This document shows, piece after piece, positions 1 through 8,464 of a DNA stretch of 64,000 nucleotides (position 1 is its first letter; every line of letters starts with the position of its first letter). The position numbers and the translations under genes are program-made. The notes below the pieces were generated by a model. That model had not been told where the DNA came from. It was given only the letters and a program-made list of their open reading frames with translations, and searched no databases. Source of the DNA: Calothrix sp. FI2-JRJ7 (GTDB taxonomy: Bacteria; Cyanobacteriota; Cyanobacteriia; Cyanobacteriales; Nostocaceae); assembly GCA_019359675.1 (NCBI GenBank), contig JAHHGX010000067.1, positions 124,001-188,000 on the forward strand, in the 5' to 3' direction.

Positions 1-168
1 GCCTGCACTTCTAAAACAGGTCGTGGACAGGCGCCGAATGAAGCATGATTTAAAAAGTTTATATTTCTATCAAGCAACCAGTATCTTTCAAAATAGGAAG
101 CATGAGGTTTAAAATTGATCATCTTACAAACCTCAACCCCTTCTATAATTATGCTGGTACTTTTAAAA

Positions 169-240
169 CTCCCCAGGCAGGATTCGAACCTGCGACCAAT
201 CGGTTAACAGCCGACCGCTCTACCACTGAGCTACTGAGGA
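169..240 (-). tRNA. tRNA-Asn (anticodon GTT)
   Basis: The minus strand folds into a complete cloverleaf of 72 nt without encoded CCA. The acceptor stem pairs TCCTCAG with CTGGGGA and the discriminator is G. The D-arm has AGCTCAGTGGTAGAGC, the anticodon loop is CTGTTAACC with GTT at its centre, and the T-arm has GGTTCGAATCC. It decodes asparagine codons AAC and AAU. No other tRNA was found in the window. Confidence 0.95.
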
Positions 241-485
241 ATGTGGCGCACAATTAATAATAGTAGAGGTAAAGTTTCAAAATGGCAAGTGTTTTTGGAA
301 TTTTTTTTTGCTTTTTCTGATTTTTTATTGAAAAGCTTACAGATAAAGGATTTCAGACGTTATAAATTTTAGCGTTAATTGACTATGTAATTATATAAAA
401 GCAGTGACTCCCTAATAGTAATATTAGAGAGTCACGCAACCGTGGTTATCGGTTAAGTTCATATTTTTGAATGCTGGTCAAGGAA

Positions 486-1034
486 TCAAGGTAACATACG
501 CAACTCAGCTAAACGCTGACGTGCTTTATCATCAATGGAATTAGCTAAAAATCTACCGTTAGATTGTTTACGTGGATTATACTTTTGACGCGCACGACAA
601 ACGTTTGTTTGAACATCGTGACAAAGTTGTAAAGCGGACATCCACTCGGCGCCGTAACCTTGTATCATCAATTGCTGTGCGCGGTCTGATGTAGCGACAA
701 TGACACGCGATATTAAAGACTGGGCAATATGATGACGGTAAGATGCACAACTTTTTTCTATATAAGTATCTGCGGTTTGGTTAAACTCAGTGAAATGAAC
801 AGATAAAAGCTCTGTTATTACCTCTCGATTGCTGCAAGTGTTTTGATACTGAGCATCGAAAACGATTTGGGTTTGATAGCCTTTAAAAGCACTGTAATTA
901 GTCATAGATTCTACTAATTCACCACGTGCTGCCTCAAGACCAGCTGTATCACGAGTCTTTTTTAAGCAAGACCAAGCGCCTATTATATTGTAGCCGTCCA
1001 CTAATAGAACGGCTGGTGCAAGAGAACGGGACAT
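486..1034 (-). CDS. NYN-domain (YacP-like) protein
   Basis: 182 residues. The N-terminus has the NYN/PIN-like signature VLLVDGYNIIGAW (acidic residue near position 13), and a later VIVATSDRAQQ segment supplies further conserved acidic positions. The basic tail (RARQKYNPRKQ) would suit RNA binding. YacP-type NYN proteins are predicted metal-dependent RNases; B. subtilis YacP/Rae1 cleaves mRNA on the ribosome. The role here is inferred from family only. It is transcribed alone, away from the tRNA-Asn region, and the ATG at 1034 is the first in frame. Confidence 0.8.
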   Translation of the reverse strand: MSRSLAPAVLLVDGYNIIGAWSCLKKTRDTAGLEAARGELVESMTNYSAFKGYQTQIVFDAQYQNTCSNREVITELLSVHFTEFNQTADTYIEKSCASYRHHIAQSLISRVIVATSDRAQQLMIQGYGAEWMSALQLCHDVQTNVCRARQKYNPRKQSNGRFLANSIDDKARQRLAELRMLP

Positions 1035-1129
1035 GGTTTTTATTCACAAATTTTCTAGAGTTAACAAAATCGTTCATAACTCTTATAATAATCCAAGTCC
1101 CTATTGTAACATCATGTTACAAATTAAGT

Positions 1130-1188
1130 TATGAGTGCTGAGTGCTGAGTAGTAACTCCGTTCCTCATAACTCATAACTCATAACTCC
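1130..1188. repeat. Short tandem repeats (heptamers) between genes
   Basis: Two tandem heptamer runs lie back to back: GAGTGCT repeated near 1130-1150 and ATAACTC repeated three times near 1164-1186. Such short tandemly repeated repetitive (STRR) sequences are typical of filamentous cyanobacterial intergenic regions. Related AACTCCT runs occur at 7447, 22447 and, inside a gene, at 26118. Confidence 0.75.
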
Positions 1189-1195
1189 GCGCCGA

Positions 1196-1870
1196 CTAAC
1201 TTTCTGTATCTGTTTCCATTAATCGTTGTTTAAGTCGTTGGGAAGAGCCACTATCAACGAGTACGCCTTTTTCGAGTAAAAAAGCTCCATCACAGTAATT
1301 TAATTCGTCCAAGCGGTGTGTCACCCATAGAGCGGTGATACCTCTACTTTTAACTAAGCGACGAACACCATCAACAAGTTCGAGTTGGCTATCAGGGTCA
1401 AGTAATGCCGTTGGTTCATCTAATAATAAAACTTCACAATGACGTGCCAAGGCGCCAGCGATAGCAACGCGCTGTTTTTGTCCACCACTCAATGCATAAA
1501 TTGGGCGCCGTTGCAACGAAAGTAGGTTGACTGCGTTTAATGCTTCTTCAACTCTAGCTTTCACAGCTTTGGACGGTAGTTTTTCTTCTACCAGTCCAAA
1601 TGCAACATCGGCACCGACTGTAGGCATGACTAATTGGTGGTCAGGGTTTTGGAAGACAAAACCAACGGGTTGCCTTAGTTTAATTTCACCCGACAGTGGC
1701 GCCAATAGTCCAGCGAGCAACCTTAATATAGTTGATTTACCGCTGCCGTTAGTACCTAAAAGCATCCAAAACTCACCTTTGGGCACTTGCAACGAACAAG
1801 ATTTAATAACTTCTTGCCCAGAAGTCCAGTTAAAGTTTAAATCTTTGACTTCAATACCTAGTTGTACCAT
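1196..1870 (-). CDS. ABC transporter ATP-binding protein (ECF/CbiO-like)
   Basis: 224 residues, a single ABC nucleotide-binding domain. Walker A is GTNGSGKST (39-47), the Q-loop is near residue 74 (FVFQNPDHQLV, the CbiO/EcfA-type Q-loop), the signature is LSGGQKQR (127-134) and Walker B is VLLLDEPT (147-154), followed by the switch histidine in WVTHRLDE. The Q-loop and size resemble energy-coupling-factor or cobalt/nickel-type ATPases. No permease lies nearby, so the substrate is unknown. It lies 21 bases downstream of the UPF0367 gene and the two are probably co-transcribed. Confidence 0.85.
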   Translation of the reverse strand: MVQLGIEVKDLNFNWTSGQEVIKSCSLQVPKGEFWMLLGTNGSGKSTILRLLAGLLAPLSGEIKLRQPVGFVFQNPDHQLVMPTVGADVAFGLVEEKLPSKAVKARVEEALNAVNLLSLQRRPIYALSGGQKQRVAIAGALARHCEVLLLDEPTALLDPDSQLELVDGVRRLVKSRGITALWVTHRLDELNYCDGAFLLEKGVLVDSGSSQRLKQRLMETDTES

Positions 1871-1891
1871 GCTGCTGTTTTTGCGTGCTGC

Positions 1892-2164
1892 TTATTCAGC
1901 AGTAACCGCAAAGAAACCAGGGGGTCTACCAGTCCCAATTGCCGAACCTTCTTTCTGAGTCACTTGTAACCCAGAAATTTCACTTGCTCGAACGGCAATT
2001 TTTTTCTCAGTCTTACCTTCACACTTTAGCTCAATAATATCTGGGGTACCTGAGCGCATAGCTGTTGTAATCAGTTGGTAAACTGCCTCAGCATCTTCAG
2101 AAGACTTACGTTGTATCGAAACAGGGAAAGCGGTGTTTTTTACAGTTAAATCGATGGTAAACAT
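1892..2164 (-). CDS. UPF0367 family protein
   Basis: 90 residues. The sequence matches the cyanobacteria/plastid-specific UPF0367 family as I remember it: N-terminal MFTIDLTVKNT, a central AEAVYQLITTAMRSGTP segment and the C-terminal GRPPGFFAVTAE. The function of this family is unknown. It precedes the ABC ATPase on the same strand, likely in one transcript. No transmembrane segment or signal peptide is visible. Confidence 0.8.
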   Translation of the reverse strand: MFTIDLTVKNTAFPVSIQRKSSEDAEAVYQLITTAMRSGTPDIIELKCEGKTEKKIAVRASEISGLQVTQKEGSAIGTGRPPGFFAVTAE

Positions 2165-2562
2165 TTCAGCTTTAATTTCATTAAATCTCAGCCATCATTC
2201 TAGCGTGCAGAGTTGAGACAGTACATGTACGGTCTTTACAACTCCGCGCCTCCTGTAGAGACGTGACATGTCGCGTCTCTACAACTCTTAACTTTGTTAA
2301 ATATATTTTACTTATTCTTAATATTTCTCTACAATTGCTGTATTGTAAGCTACGTATGCATTGTTGCCCTGTTTCGTGCTGAGTTATATTAAAAACCCCC
2401 CTGGAAAAATAAGTAAATAGGCCTTACTATATTAGAGAGAGTAAAAAATTGTTAACTGGATTTGACTTCCAGTTGATTATCTGTCTAGAAGCCAATACTT
2501 TTATTTCGGTATATAGATAGGTAAAATTCTTGTAATTATAATATCCTGGAGATTCGCTAATC
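2165..2562. other. Intergenic region upstream of psbD
   Basis: This 398-base spacer separates the divergent UPF0367 and psbD genes. It contains the palindromic repeat at 2255-2282 and an AT-rich stretch. A TTGACT at 2462-2467 could be a -35 element for psbD, but no convincing -10 sits at the right spacing. psbD has a GGAG-type ribosome site about a dozen bases before its ATG. No additional ORF is supported. Confidence 0.5.
2255..2282. repeat. 28-bp GTAGAGACG palindromic repeat
   Basis: The arms GTAGAGACG and CGTCTCTAC flank a core containing the palindrome GACATGTC. The same 28-bp architecture occurs inside the aminopeptidase gene (15030-15057) and in diverged form at the end of the O-antigen ligase gene (23873-23900). 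Shorter relatives are at 33752, 53182, 57679 and 58772. Confidence 0.8.
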
Positions 2563-3621
2563 ATGACCATTGCAGTAGGACGTGCCCCCAGAAGCCGTGG
2601 GTGGTTTGACGTACTCGACGACTGGTTAAAGCGTGACCGTTTCGTATTCGTAGGTTGGTCAGGGATTTTACTATTCCCCTGTGCTTTCCTAGCACTTGGC
2701 GGTTGGTTAACTGGAACAACTTTTGTAACTTCTTGGTATACTCACGGTTTAGCATCTAGCTACTTAGAAGGTTGTAACTTCTTAACAGTAGCTGTTTCAA
2801 CTCCCGCAGATGCAATGGGACACTCATTGTTACTGTTATGGGGACCTGAAGCACAAGGTGACTTCACTCGCTGGTGTCAGTTGGGTGGTTTGTGGGCATT
2901 TGTTGCGTTACATGGCGCCTTTGGATTGATTGGCTTTATGCTACGTCAGTTTGAAGTTGCTCGCTTGGTAGGAATTCGTCCTTACAACGCAATTGCGTTC
3001 AGTGCTCCTATCGCTGTATTTGTCAGCGTATTCCTGATGTACCCCTTGGGTCAATCATCATGGTTCTTTGCTCCTAGCTTTGGAGTAGCAGCAATTTTCC
3101 GTTTCTTACTGTTTTTACAAGGTTTCCACAACTGGACACTTAACCCCTTCCATATGATGGGTGTGGCAGGTGTACTCGGTGGTGCGTTGTTGTGTGCTAT
3201 TCACGGTGCAACAGTAGAAAATACATTGTTTGAAGACGGTGACGCATCGAACACCTTCCGTGCGTTCAACCCAACTCAAGCAGAAGAAACCTATTCGATG
3301 GTGACTGCAAACCGTTTCTGGTCACAGATTTTTGGTATTGCTTTCTCTAACAAACGCTGGTTGCACTTCTTTATGTTATTCGTACCTGTAACAGGGTTGT
3401 GGATGAGTGCAGTTGGTATCGTTGGCCTTGCGCTTAACTTACGTGCTTACGACTTCGTATCACAAGAGTTACGTGCCGCAGAAGACCCAGAATTTGAAAC
3501 CTTCTACACCAAGAACATTCTTCTTAACGAAGGTATTCGTGCTTGGATGGCGCCTCAAGACCAACCTCACGAGAAATTCGTATTCCCAGAAGAAGTATTA
3601 CCTCGTGGTAACGCGCTGTAA
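2563..3621 (+). CDS. psbD: Photosystem II reaction centre protein D2
   Basis: 352 residues, full length for D2, a five-helix thylakoid membrane protein that forms the PSII reaction centre with D1. Key residues are in the expected places: redox-active Tyr160, His117 (peripheral chlorophyll), His197 (P680 ligand) and His214 (iron and QA site). The C-terminus is [12 protein letters not shown]. Cyanobacteria usually have psbD overlapping psbC plus a second solo psbD. No psbC follows and a terminator comes 44 bases after the stop, so this is a monocistronic copy, probably psbD2-like. A promoter could not be fixed. Confidence 0.98.
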   Translation: MTIAVGRAPRSRGWFDVLDDWLKRDRFVFVGWSGILLFPCAFLALGGWLTGTTFVTSWYTHGLASSYLEGCNFLTVAVSTPADAMGHSLLLLWGPEAQGDFTRWCQLGGLWAFVALHGAFGLIGFMLRQFEVARLVGIRPYNAIAFSAPIAVFVSVFLMYPLGQSSWFFAPSFGVAAIFRFLLFLQGFHNWTLNPFHMMGVAGVLGGALLCAIHGATVENTLFEDGDASNTFRAFNPTQAEETYSMVTANRFWSQIFGIAFSNKRWLHFFMLFVPVTGLWMSAVGIVGLALNLRAYDFVSQELRAAEDPEFETFYTKNILLNEGIRAWMAPQDQPHEKFVFPEEVLPRGNAL

Positions 3622-3664
3622 GCTTACGAATGTTTAAATAGTAACGCTGCGAGCGTTAAAGAGG

Positions 3665-3694
3665 AAAACCCTACCTTCAAGGTAGGGTTTTTTT
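3665..3694 (+). terminator. Rho-independent terminator of psbD
   Basis: An 11-bp perfect stem, AAAACCCTACC (3665-3675) with GGTAGGGTTTT (3681-3691), closes a 5-base loop and is followed by more T residues. It explains why psbD is transcribed alone. Confidence 0.9.
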
Positions 3695-3830
3695 ATGGAA
3701 TTTTACTAAAAAAGTGTAGACAATCTAGGGTTCGTATGTGCTATATTTATTTACAGGAATAAACACCCAGAAGTTTTAAACTTCTGCCTTTTGAGACTAA
3801 GACCGTTTAGGCAACAAGGAGGTGATGCCC

Positions 3831-3902
3831 ATGATAGAAAGTAGTATACGCATGGGTCATCAGGTTGCAGTTAGCCGGCTGTGCGCCGGGGCTGTTCTCT
3901 AG
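3831..3902 (+). CDS. Possible 23-residue leader peptide
   Basis: ATG at 3831 opens a 23-codon frame (MIESSIRMGHQ...AGAVL) ending with TAG at 3900-3902. It is preceded by AAGGAGGTGAT (3816-3826), an 11-base exact complement of the 16S rRNA 3' end, with 8 bases between GGAGG and the ATG. Such a perfect ribosome site is uncommon by chance. However, the ORF lies inside the structured RNA and the ribosome site overlaps one of its helices, so the match may reflect RNA structure instead of translation. Confidence 0.35.
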   Translation: MIESSIRMGHQVAVSRLCAGAVL

Positions 3903-4005
3903 GAGTTACTCTTAGTCTGCTTATCTGACTAAGTTAGCTTAAGTGGCTAGATTATGCTTGGAGTTCCTTCCGGCAGTCTGGTTGCAACCTGAAGACCCGA
4001 CTAGA

Positions 4006-4050
4006 CCGCCCTTACTTAAGTCACCTGATTTAAGTAAGGGCGGATAGTTT
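4006..4050 (+). terminator. Strong hairpin ending the structured RNA
   Basis: CCGCCCTTACTTAA (4006-4019) pairs perfectly with TTAAGTAAGGGCGG (4030-4043) around a 10-base loop, followed by ATAGTTTT. The short U-tract makes it a plausible intrinsic terminator or processing hairpin. It lies 96 bases before phhB. Confidence 0.6.
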
Positions 4051-4138
4051 TACGGATTAATTTACTTAAACATTAAGAAATCGCTGTAAAATGCCTATAT
4101 CAGGATAAAGTGCAGACTAGATATAAGGTATGTAAAAG

Positions 4139-4420
4139 ATGGCACCATTACTAACTGAATCCGAGATTCAAGAACGTGTACAAGTGTTAGATGGATGGAG
4201 TGTTGAATCAAAAACGCTACGTGCAACACGTAAGTTTAAAGATTTTATTCAAGCAGTAGATTTTGTCAATAAGCTGGTGGCACCTGCTGAGTCAGCAGGA
4301 CATCACCCAGATATAGAAATTTCTTATAATACAGTTAAGATAACTTTAACTACTCATGACGCGGGTGGGTTGACGCAGAAAGATTTTGACTTAGCTCAAG
4401 TTATTTCGCAAATCATTTGA
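4139..4420 (+). CDS. phhB: Pterin-4a-carbinolamine dehydratase
   Basis: 93 residues, the normal size for PCD/DCoH. The catalytic histidine motif GHHPDI (H55-H56) and the second histidine H73 in TTHDAGGLT are intact. The enzyme dehydrates 4a-hydroxytetrahydropterin; in cyanobacteria it may serve pterin recycling or be linked to other pterin cofactors. The start is ATG at 4139, with only a weak purine-rich ribosome site. It follows the structured RNA region and might be controlled by it, which is inference. Confidence 0.92.
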   Translation: MAPLLTESEIQERVQVLDGWSVESKTLRATRKFKDFIQAVDFVNKLVAPAESAGHHPDIEISYNTVKITLTTHDAGGLTQKDFDLAQVISQII

Positions 4421-4888
4421 AATACACGTGGCGCCATAGAAACAGTATTTTTAATGAGTATTTAATAGAAATTTGTAGCAAATATCAAAAATAACTGAAT
4501 TAAGACTACGGCAATTGAAAATTCTCCAGTATTTAGACTGATACGGATAGTATAAAAATTGAGGAACAGTTTTAGAAACATCTACTGACAGTAATGGCTC
4601 CGTAATTAAAAATATCCTTTATTGGGTATGTGACAGTTGGACATGTGAACGCTATCATCTTGTCAGAAGGCAAAAAAGTTGCTTTATAATGTAAAAGTTA
4701 TAAGCAGCTTTATTGCATAAGTTAATTGTGAGAACAGTTAGCGTAACTCTATTAAATTTGCTAAAACTAAAATTGTAGATGCGGGCACTTTTGCCTTCAT
4801 GTATCAGTCAACAACAAAAGTAGCATTAACTAAACAATTAGTTGCAGCAAACAAAATGTCTACACGAGGTGTGAGGAGAACAGTAACA
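4421..4888. other. Intergenic region upstream of the porin
   Basis: About 470 AT-rich bases without a supported gene. The only clear signal is the porin promoter candidate at 4660-4690. The frame reading into the porin from 4799 upstream of its preferred start does not look like coding sequence. Confidence 0.5.
4660..4690 (+). promoter_or_regulatory. Putative sigma-70-type promoter of the porin gene
   Basis: TTGTCA (4660-4665) and a perfect TATAAT (4685-4690) are separated by 19 bases, somewhat longer than the ideal 17. The resulting 5' UTR would be about 190 bases before the preferred porin start at 4889. Confidence 0.5.
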
Positions 4889-6772
4889 ATGTCAAATATA
4901 TTGTGGAAATCTTTGGTGGTAAGCCCAGCAGTCTTAGGCGCGACGCTTTTGGTGTCAACGTCCGTATTTGCAGCTGGTAGCAAAACAACTCAAGTGAATG
5001 CACCAGAGTCAAAAGTAGCTTCAAACGAAGCTGCATTAACAGCATCCACAGACAACACAACAAAGACAACATCAGTCTTTACAGCAGTTACCCCTATCGA
5101 AACTGCTCAAAAAACAGATTTGTTGGCACAAGCGCAACCGCAACAAAGTGATGTCAACAGTCTTGACCAAATCAATAAATACGGTAACGAAGGAAGAGGA
5201 AACTCCCAAGGACAAGTAACATCGGTTTCTCAATTTTCCGATGTACAGCCAACAGATTGGGCGTTCCAAGCATTGCAATCGTTGGTAGAACGTTATGGTT
5301 GTATCGCTGGTTATCCTAACGGTACTTATCGTGGAAACCGCGCATTAACTCGTTATGAATTCGCAGCAGGTTTAAACGCTTGTTTAGACCGTGTTAATGA
5401 GTTGATTGCAACCGCAACCGCTGATTTGGTAAGAAAAGAAGATTTAGCAACCTTACAGCGCTTACAAGAAGAGTTCTCGGCGGAACTAGCAACCTTACGT
5501 GGTCGTGTTGACAACTTAGAAGCACGCACTGCTGAATTAGAAGCAAACCAGTTTTCAACCACAACCAAGTTAGTGGGTGAAGCTATCTTCGCTGTAACTG
5601 ATGCATTTGGCGACCAAGCAGACAGTCGTAACAACACAGTTCTGCAAAACCGCATTCGTCTTGACTTACAAACCAGTTTTACTGGTAGAGACGTACTGCA
5701 CACACGTTTGGCAGCTGGAAACGCGGGACGTTTCGATTTGGGCGCTGGCAACGTAAATGACGTTAACAGTACTTTTGAAGGGACTCAAACCTTTAACGTA
5801 ATAGGAGGTAGCAATGCCAGTAATGGCGTAGCTTTAGATTGGTTAGCTTACTATGTGCCTATTGGACCTGCTCAATTGTATGTAGCAGCAACAGGTGGTG
5901 TTCATGCAGATTATGCAGCAACCAACAATCCATACTTTGAAGACTACGACGGTGGCAACGGTGCCCTATCAACCTTTGCATCTCAAAACCCCATATACCG
6001 AATTGGTGGTGGTGCTGGTGCAGCGTTAAATATTCCATTTGGCAGAAGTGGCGGTATTCTTAAGCCTAGTTCTATCACTGTTGGTTATTTAGCATCAGAT
6101 AATCCTACTCCCAATGGTAATAATCAAGGACCAAATGTTCCTACTCCTGGCTCAGGTTTATTTGGTGGTAATTATGCAGCGCTAGGACAATTAAATTTCA
6201 ATTTGGGTGAGCGCATTGCTTTAGCTGCAACCTACGTACACGGTTATCATGGTGCAGGTAGCACATTATTTGATGCAGGGGGTTTTGGTGGTACTGGCGA
6301 CATAGCTAGCCCAACTACTGGTGTAACAAGGAACACAAATATTCCTCTTGTTGGTACTCGCCAAGCTAACTTTAATGAAACTGCAACTTCGAGTAACTCT
6401 TACGGCGCCTCGGTTGCATTTAGACCTAGCGATAGGTTATCTATCAGTGGTTTCGTTTCTTACCACGACTTAAATAGCCAAGGTGCTAACAATGACCGTG
6501 AAGCTTGGAGTTACGGTGCTGGTATTGCTTTACCTGACTTTGGTAGAAAAGGTAACGTACTTGGTATATTCGCAGGCGCCGAACCTTATTCGTTTAATCG
6601 TGCAGGTCGTGGTCAGAGAGATGTACCATACCACATCGAAGGTTTCTATAAGTACCGTGTTAGCGATAATATCTCTATCACTCCTGGTGTGATTTGGTTG
6701 ACCTCTCCTGGTCAAAGCAACAATAACGATGATGCCATCATTGGTACTTTGAGAACCACTTTCACATTCTAA
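4889..6772 (+). CDS. SLH-domain iron-uptake-type porin (OprB family)
   Basis: 627 residues from ATG 4889, chosen because GAGGAGAA precedes it and a clean signal peptide follows (SLVVSPAVLGATLLVSTSVFAAG); an upstream in-frame ATG at 4799 would put 30 unlikely residues before it. After a Ser/Thr/Gln-rich spacer comes an SLH domain (FSDVQPTDWAFQALQSLVER...), which anchors to peptidoglycan-linked polysaccharide, then a coiled coil (DLATLQRLQEEF...LEARTAELEANQ), then an OprB-type beta-barrel ending in aromatic TFTF, typical of outer membrane proteins. It is expected to pass solutes or inorganic ions, with iron suggested by family names only. Transcribed alone. Confidence 0.9.
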   Translation: MSNILWKSLVVSPAVLGATLLVSTSVFAAGSKTTQVNAPESKVASNEAALTASTDNTTKTTSVFTAVTPIETAQKTDLLAQAQPQQSDVNSLDQINKYGNEGRGNSQGQVTSVSQFSDVQPTDWAFQALQSLVERYGCIAGYPNGTYRGNRALTRYEFAAGLNACLDRVNELIATATADLVRKEDLATLQRLQEEFSAELATLRGRVDNLEARTAELEANQFSTTTKLVGEAIFAVTDAFGDQADSRNNTVLQNRIRLDLQTSFTGRDVLHTRLAAGNAGRFDLGAGNVNDVNSTFEGTQTFNVIGGSNASNGVALDWLAYYVPIGPAQLYVAATGGVHADYAATNNPYFEDYDGGNGALSTFASQNPIYRIGGGAGAALNIPFGRSGGILKPSSITVGYLASDNPTPNGNNQGPNVPTPGSGLFGGNYAALGQLNFNLGERIALAATYVHGYHGAGSTLFDAGGFGGTGDIASPTTGVTRNTNIPLVGTRQANFNETATSSNSYGASVAFRPSDRLSISGFVSYHDLNSQGANNDREAWSYGAGIALPDFGRKGNVLGIFAGAEPYSFNRAGRGQRDVPYHIEGFYKYRVSDNISITPGVIWLTSPGQSNNNDDAIIGTLRTTFTF

Positions 6773-6793
6773 AATTGTTAGCAGTTTCTAATC

Positions 6794-6831
6794 ATTAGTC
6801 TTTCTGCTGATAACTGCTTGGAAAGACTAAT
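6794..6831 (+). terminator. Hairpin downstream of the porin
   Basis: ATTAGTCTTTC (6794-6804) pairs with GAAAGACTAAT (6821-6831) around a 16-base loop, 22 bases after the porin stop. No U-tract follows, so it may stabilise the mRNA end instead of terminating. A second hairpin, ATTCCC/GGGAAT at 6859-6882, is followed by T-rich sequence and could be the real terminator. Confidence 0.5.
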
Positions 6832-6967
6832 AGGTAGCAAAACGTAACAAAATTTGGGATTCCCTGCGATATCGTGGGGAATTATTTTATTTTGTGGGGA
6901 AACCGAACAAACCCCAGTGGAGAACCGGAGTATACTATAAGAAATCCCTATAATAAATTGGCCGCCT

Positions 6968-7405
6968 GTGGAACTATCTTGTAAATCGGAATATGCGATA
7001 TTGGCATTATTGGAACTGGCATCCCAGTACCAAAACGGAGAACCACTACAAATTCGACAAATTGCGGCACAGCAAAATATACCTGACCGTTATTTGGAAC
7101 AATTATTAGCGACTCTCAGACGTGGAGGTATTCTCAGAAGCCAACGCGGTTCCAAAGGAGGTTACTTTTTATCTCGTGAACCTTGGAAAATTTCAATATA
7201 CGAGGTTTTAATTTGTTTGGAAGGTTTTGATATCCGAAACTCCGAAGAAGAGGTTAAACCTAAAACTCCAGATAGCTCTGTTATTGAAGAGGTTTGGCAA
7301 GAAGCTCGCCAAGCTGCAAATGTAGTTTTACAGAATTACACTCTTGCTGATTTGTGCGAGAAGCGTGATGCACGCAAACAGTTGGATATTATGTACTACA
7401 TTTGA
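6968..7405 (+). CDS. Rrf2 family transcriptional regulator
   Basis: 145 residues with a GTG start at 6968. The N-terminus is a typical Rrf2 winged helix (LSCKSEYAILALLELASQY...DRYLEQLLATLRRGGILRSQRGSKGGYFLSR). The three closely spaced cysteines of iron-sulfur Rrf2 proteins such as IscR are absent; only the single C in DLCEKRDA remains in that region. It is therefore more like the CymR type, which senses cysteine status through CysK. The cysteine synthase gene follows 67 bases later on the same strand, which supports a role in sulfur metabolism. A GTG start without a strong ribosome site may keep expression low. Confidence 0.88.
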   Translation: MELSCKSEYAILALLELASQYQNGEPLQIRQIAAQQNIPDRYLEQLLATLRRGGILRSQRGSKGGYFLSREPWKISIYEVLICLEGFDIRNSEEEVKPKTPDSSVIEEVWQEARQAANVVLQNYTLADLCEKRDARKQLDIMYYI

Positions 7406-7446
7406 TTTAAAGTTATGAGTTGTGAGTTAAGAAAAACTCCACTCTC

Positions 7447-7470
7447 AACTCCTAACTCCTAACTCCTAAC
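7447..7470. repeat. AACTCCT tandem heptamers before cysK
   Basis: AACTCCT occurs three times in tandem at 7447-7467, directly before the cysK start codons. This STRR family also precedes the O-antigen ligase start (22447). It occupies the space where a ribosome-binding site would be expected. Confidence 0.75.
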
Positions 7471-7472
7471 TT

Positions 7473-8432
7473 ATGATTATGAATATTGCTCGTGATATTA
7501 CGGAACTGATTGGTCGCACTCCTTTAGTACAGTTAAATAGAATACCTCAAGCTGAAGGATGTTTGGCGAAAATTGTGGTGAAGATGGAAAGTATGAACCC
7601 TTCTGCTTCGGTGAAAGACCGGATAGGGGTGAGTATGATTAATGCTGCTGAAGCTGAAGGTTTGATTTTTCCAGAAAAGACTTTACTTGTTGAGCCTACA
7701 TCTGGGAATACTGGAATTGCGCTGGCAATGGCTGCTGCTGCTAAGGGTTATCGATTAATTTTGACGATGCCTGAGACAATGAGTGGTGAACGGCGAGCAA
7801 TGTTGCGTGCTTATGGCGCCGAGTTAGTATTAACACCTGGTATTGAAGGTATGGGTGGCGCCATTCGACGCGCGCAGGAAATAGTTGATACTACGCCTTA
7901 TGCGTATATGTTACAGCAGTTTCGTAACCCAGCAAACGTCCAAATACACCGTGAGACAACTGCTCTGGAGATTTGGCAAGATACGGATGGAAAGGTTGAT
8001 ATGGTAGTTGCTGGTATCGGTACTGGGGGAACAATTACGGGTGTTGCTGAGGTTATCAAAGCTATTAAACCTAGTTTTAAAGCAATTGCTGTAGAACCAA
8101 GCAATAGTCCTGTGCTTTCAGGAGGACAACCAGGGCCTCATAAAATTCAAGGTATTGGCGCCGGTTTTATCCCGCAAGTCCTTAAGGTAAAATTAATTGA
8201 TGAGGTTATTACCGTCAGCGATGACCAAGCAATAGCTTATGGGCGCCGTTTAGCACGCGAAGAAGGATTATTATCTGGAATTTCTACTGGCGCCGCATTA
8301 TATGCTGCAATTCAAGTAGGTAAACGTCAAGAAAACGCAGGACGTTTAATTGTAATGGTTCAACCCAGCTTTGGTGAAAGATATTTAAGCACACCTCTAT
8401 TCCAAGATTTAGAATCAAAAGTGGGTCAATAA
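7473..8432 (+). CDS. cysK: Cysteine synthase A (O-acetylserine sulfhydrylase)
   Basis: 319 residues. It makes cysteine from O-acetylserine and sulfide using PLP. The PLP lysine is K48 in [11 protein letters not shown]; the substrate loop TSGNTG is at 76-81 and the PLP phosphate loop is GTGGTITG. C-terminal [10 protein letters not shown] is also typical. Two ATGs are possible, 7473 and 7479; neither has a good ribosome site because a heptamer repeat lies just upstream. It follows the Rrf2 regulator and probably forms a two-gene unit with it. Confidence 0.95.
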   Translation: MIMNIARDITELIGRTPLVQLNRIPQAEGCLAKIVVKMESMNPSASVKDRIGVSMINAAEAEGLIFPEKTLLVEPTSGNTGIALAMAAAAKGYRLILTMPETMSGERRAMLRAYGAELVLTPGIEGMGGAIRRAQEIVDTTPYAYMLQQFRNPANVQIHRETTALEIWQDTDGKVDMVVAGIGTGGTITGVAEVIKAIKPSFKAIAVEPSNSPVLSGGQPGPHKIQGIGAGFIPQVLKVKLIDEVITVSDDQAIAYGRRLAREEGLLSGISTGAALYAAIQVGKRQENAGRLIVMVQPSFGERYLSTPLFQDLESKVGQ

Positions 8433-8464
8433 CTTTACCCCACAAAGGTTGATATATTTAGTTA

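Larger units (their letters stand above)
3765..4050 (+). ncRNA. Candidate structured RNA upstream of phhB
   Basis: This gap folds into several strong elements on the plus strand. A 19-base hairpin is centred at 3777 (CAGAAGTTT/AAACTTCTG). GATG-CCATG near 3823-3832 pairs with CATGG-CATC near 3851-3861. A 10-bp closing helix pairs TCAGGTTGCA (3860-3869) with TGCAACCTGA (3983-3992). Inside it lie CCGGC/GCCGG (near 3874-3888) and CTTAGTC/GACTAAG (near 3911-3933). A 14-bp terminator-like hairpin ends the region (4006-4043). This could be an orphan RNA of a mobile element (for example HEARO/IscB-type), another ncRNA, or a leader attenuator of phhB. The fold is seen; the identity is not established. 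Confidence 0.55.

Noticed and set aside
926-1141. Plus-strand ORF of 71 codons opposite the NYN gene
   Set aside because: It overlaps the NYN gene on the other strand and its product (long hydrophobic and repeat-derived tail) has no family features.
5353-5751. 132-codon minus-strand ORF inside the porin gene
   Set aside because: Shadow of the porin coding sequence; low-complexity Ser/Lys/Val-rich product.
6968-7405. IscR-like iron-sulfur regulator
   Set aside because: The three-cysteine cluster of IscR is missing, so only a general Rrf2 assignment is given.
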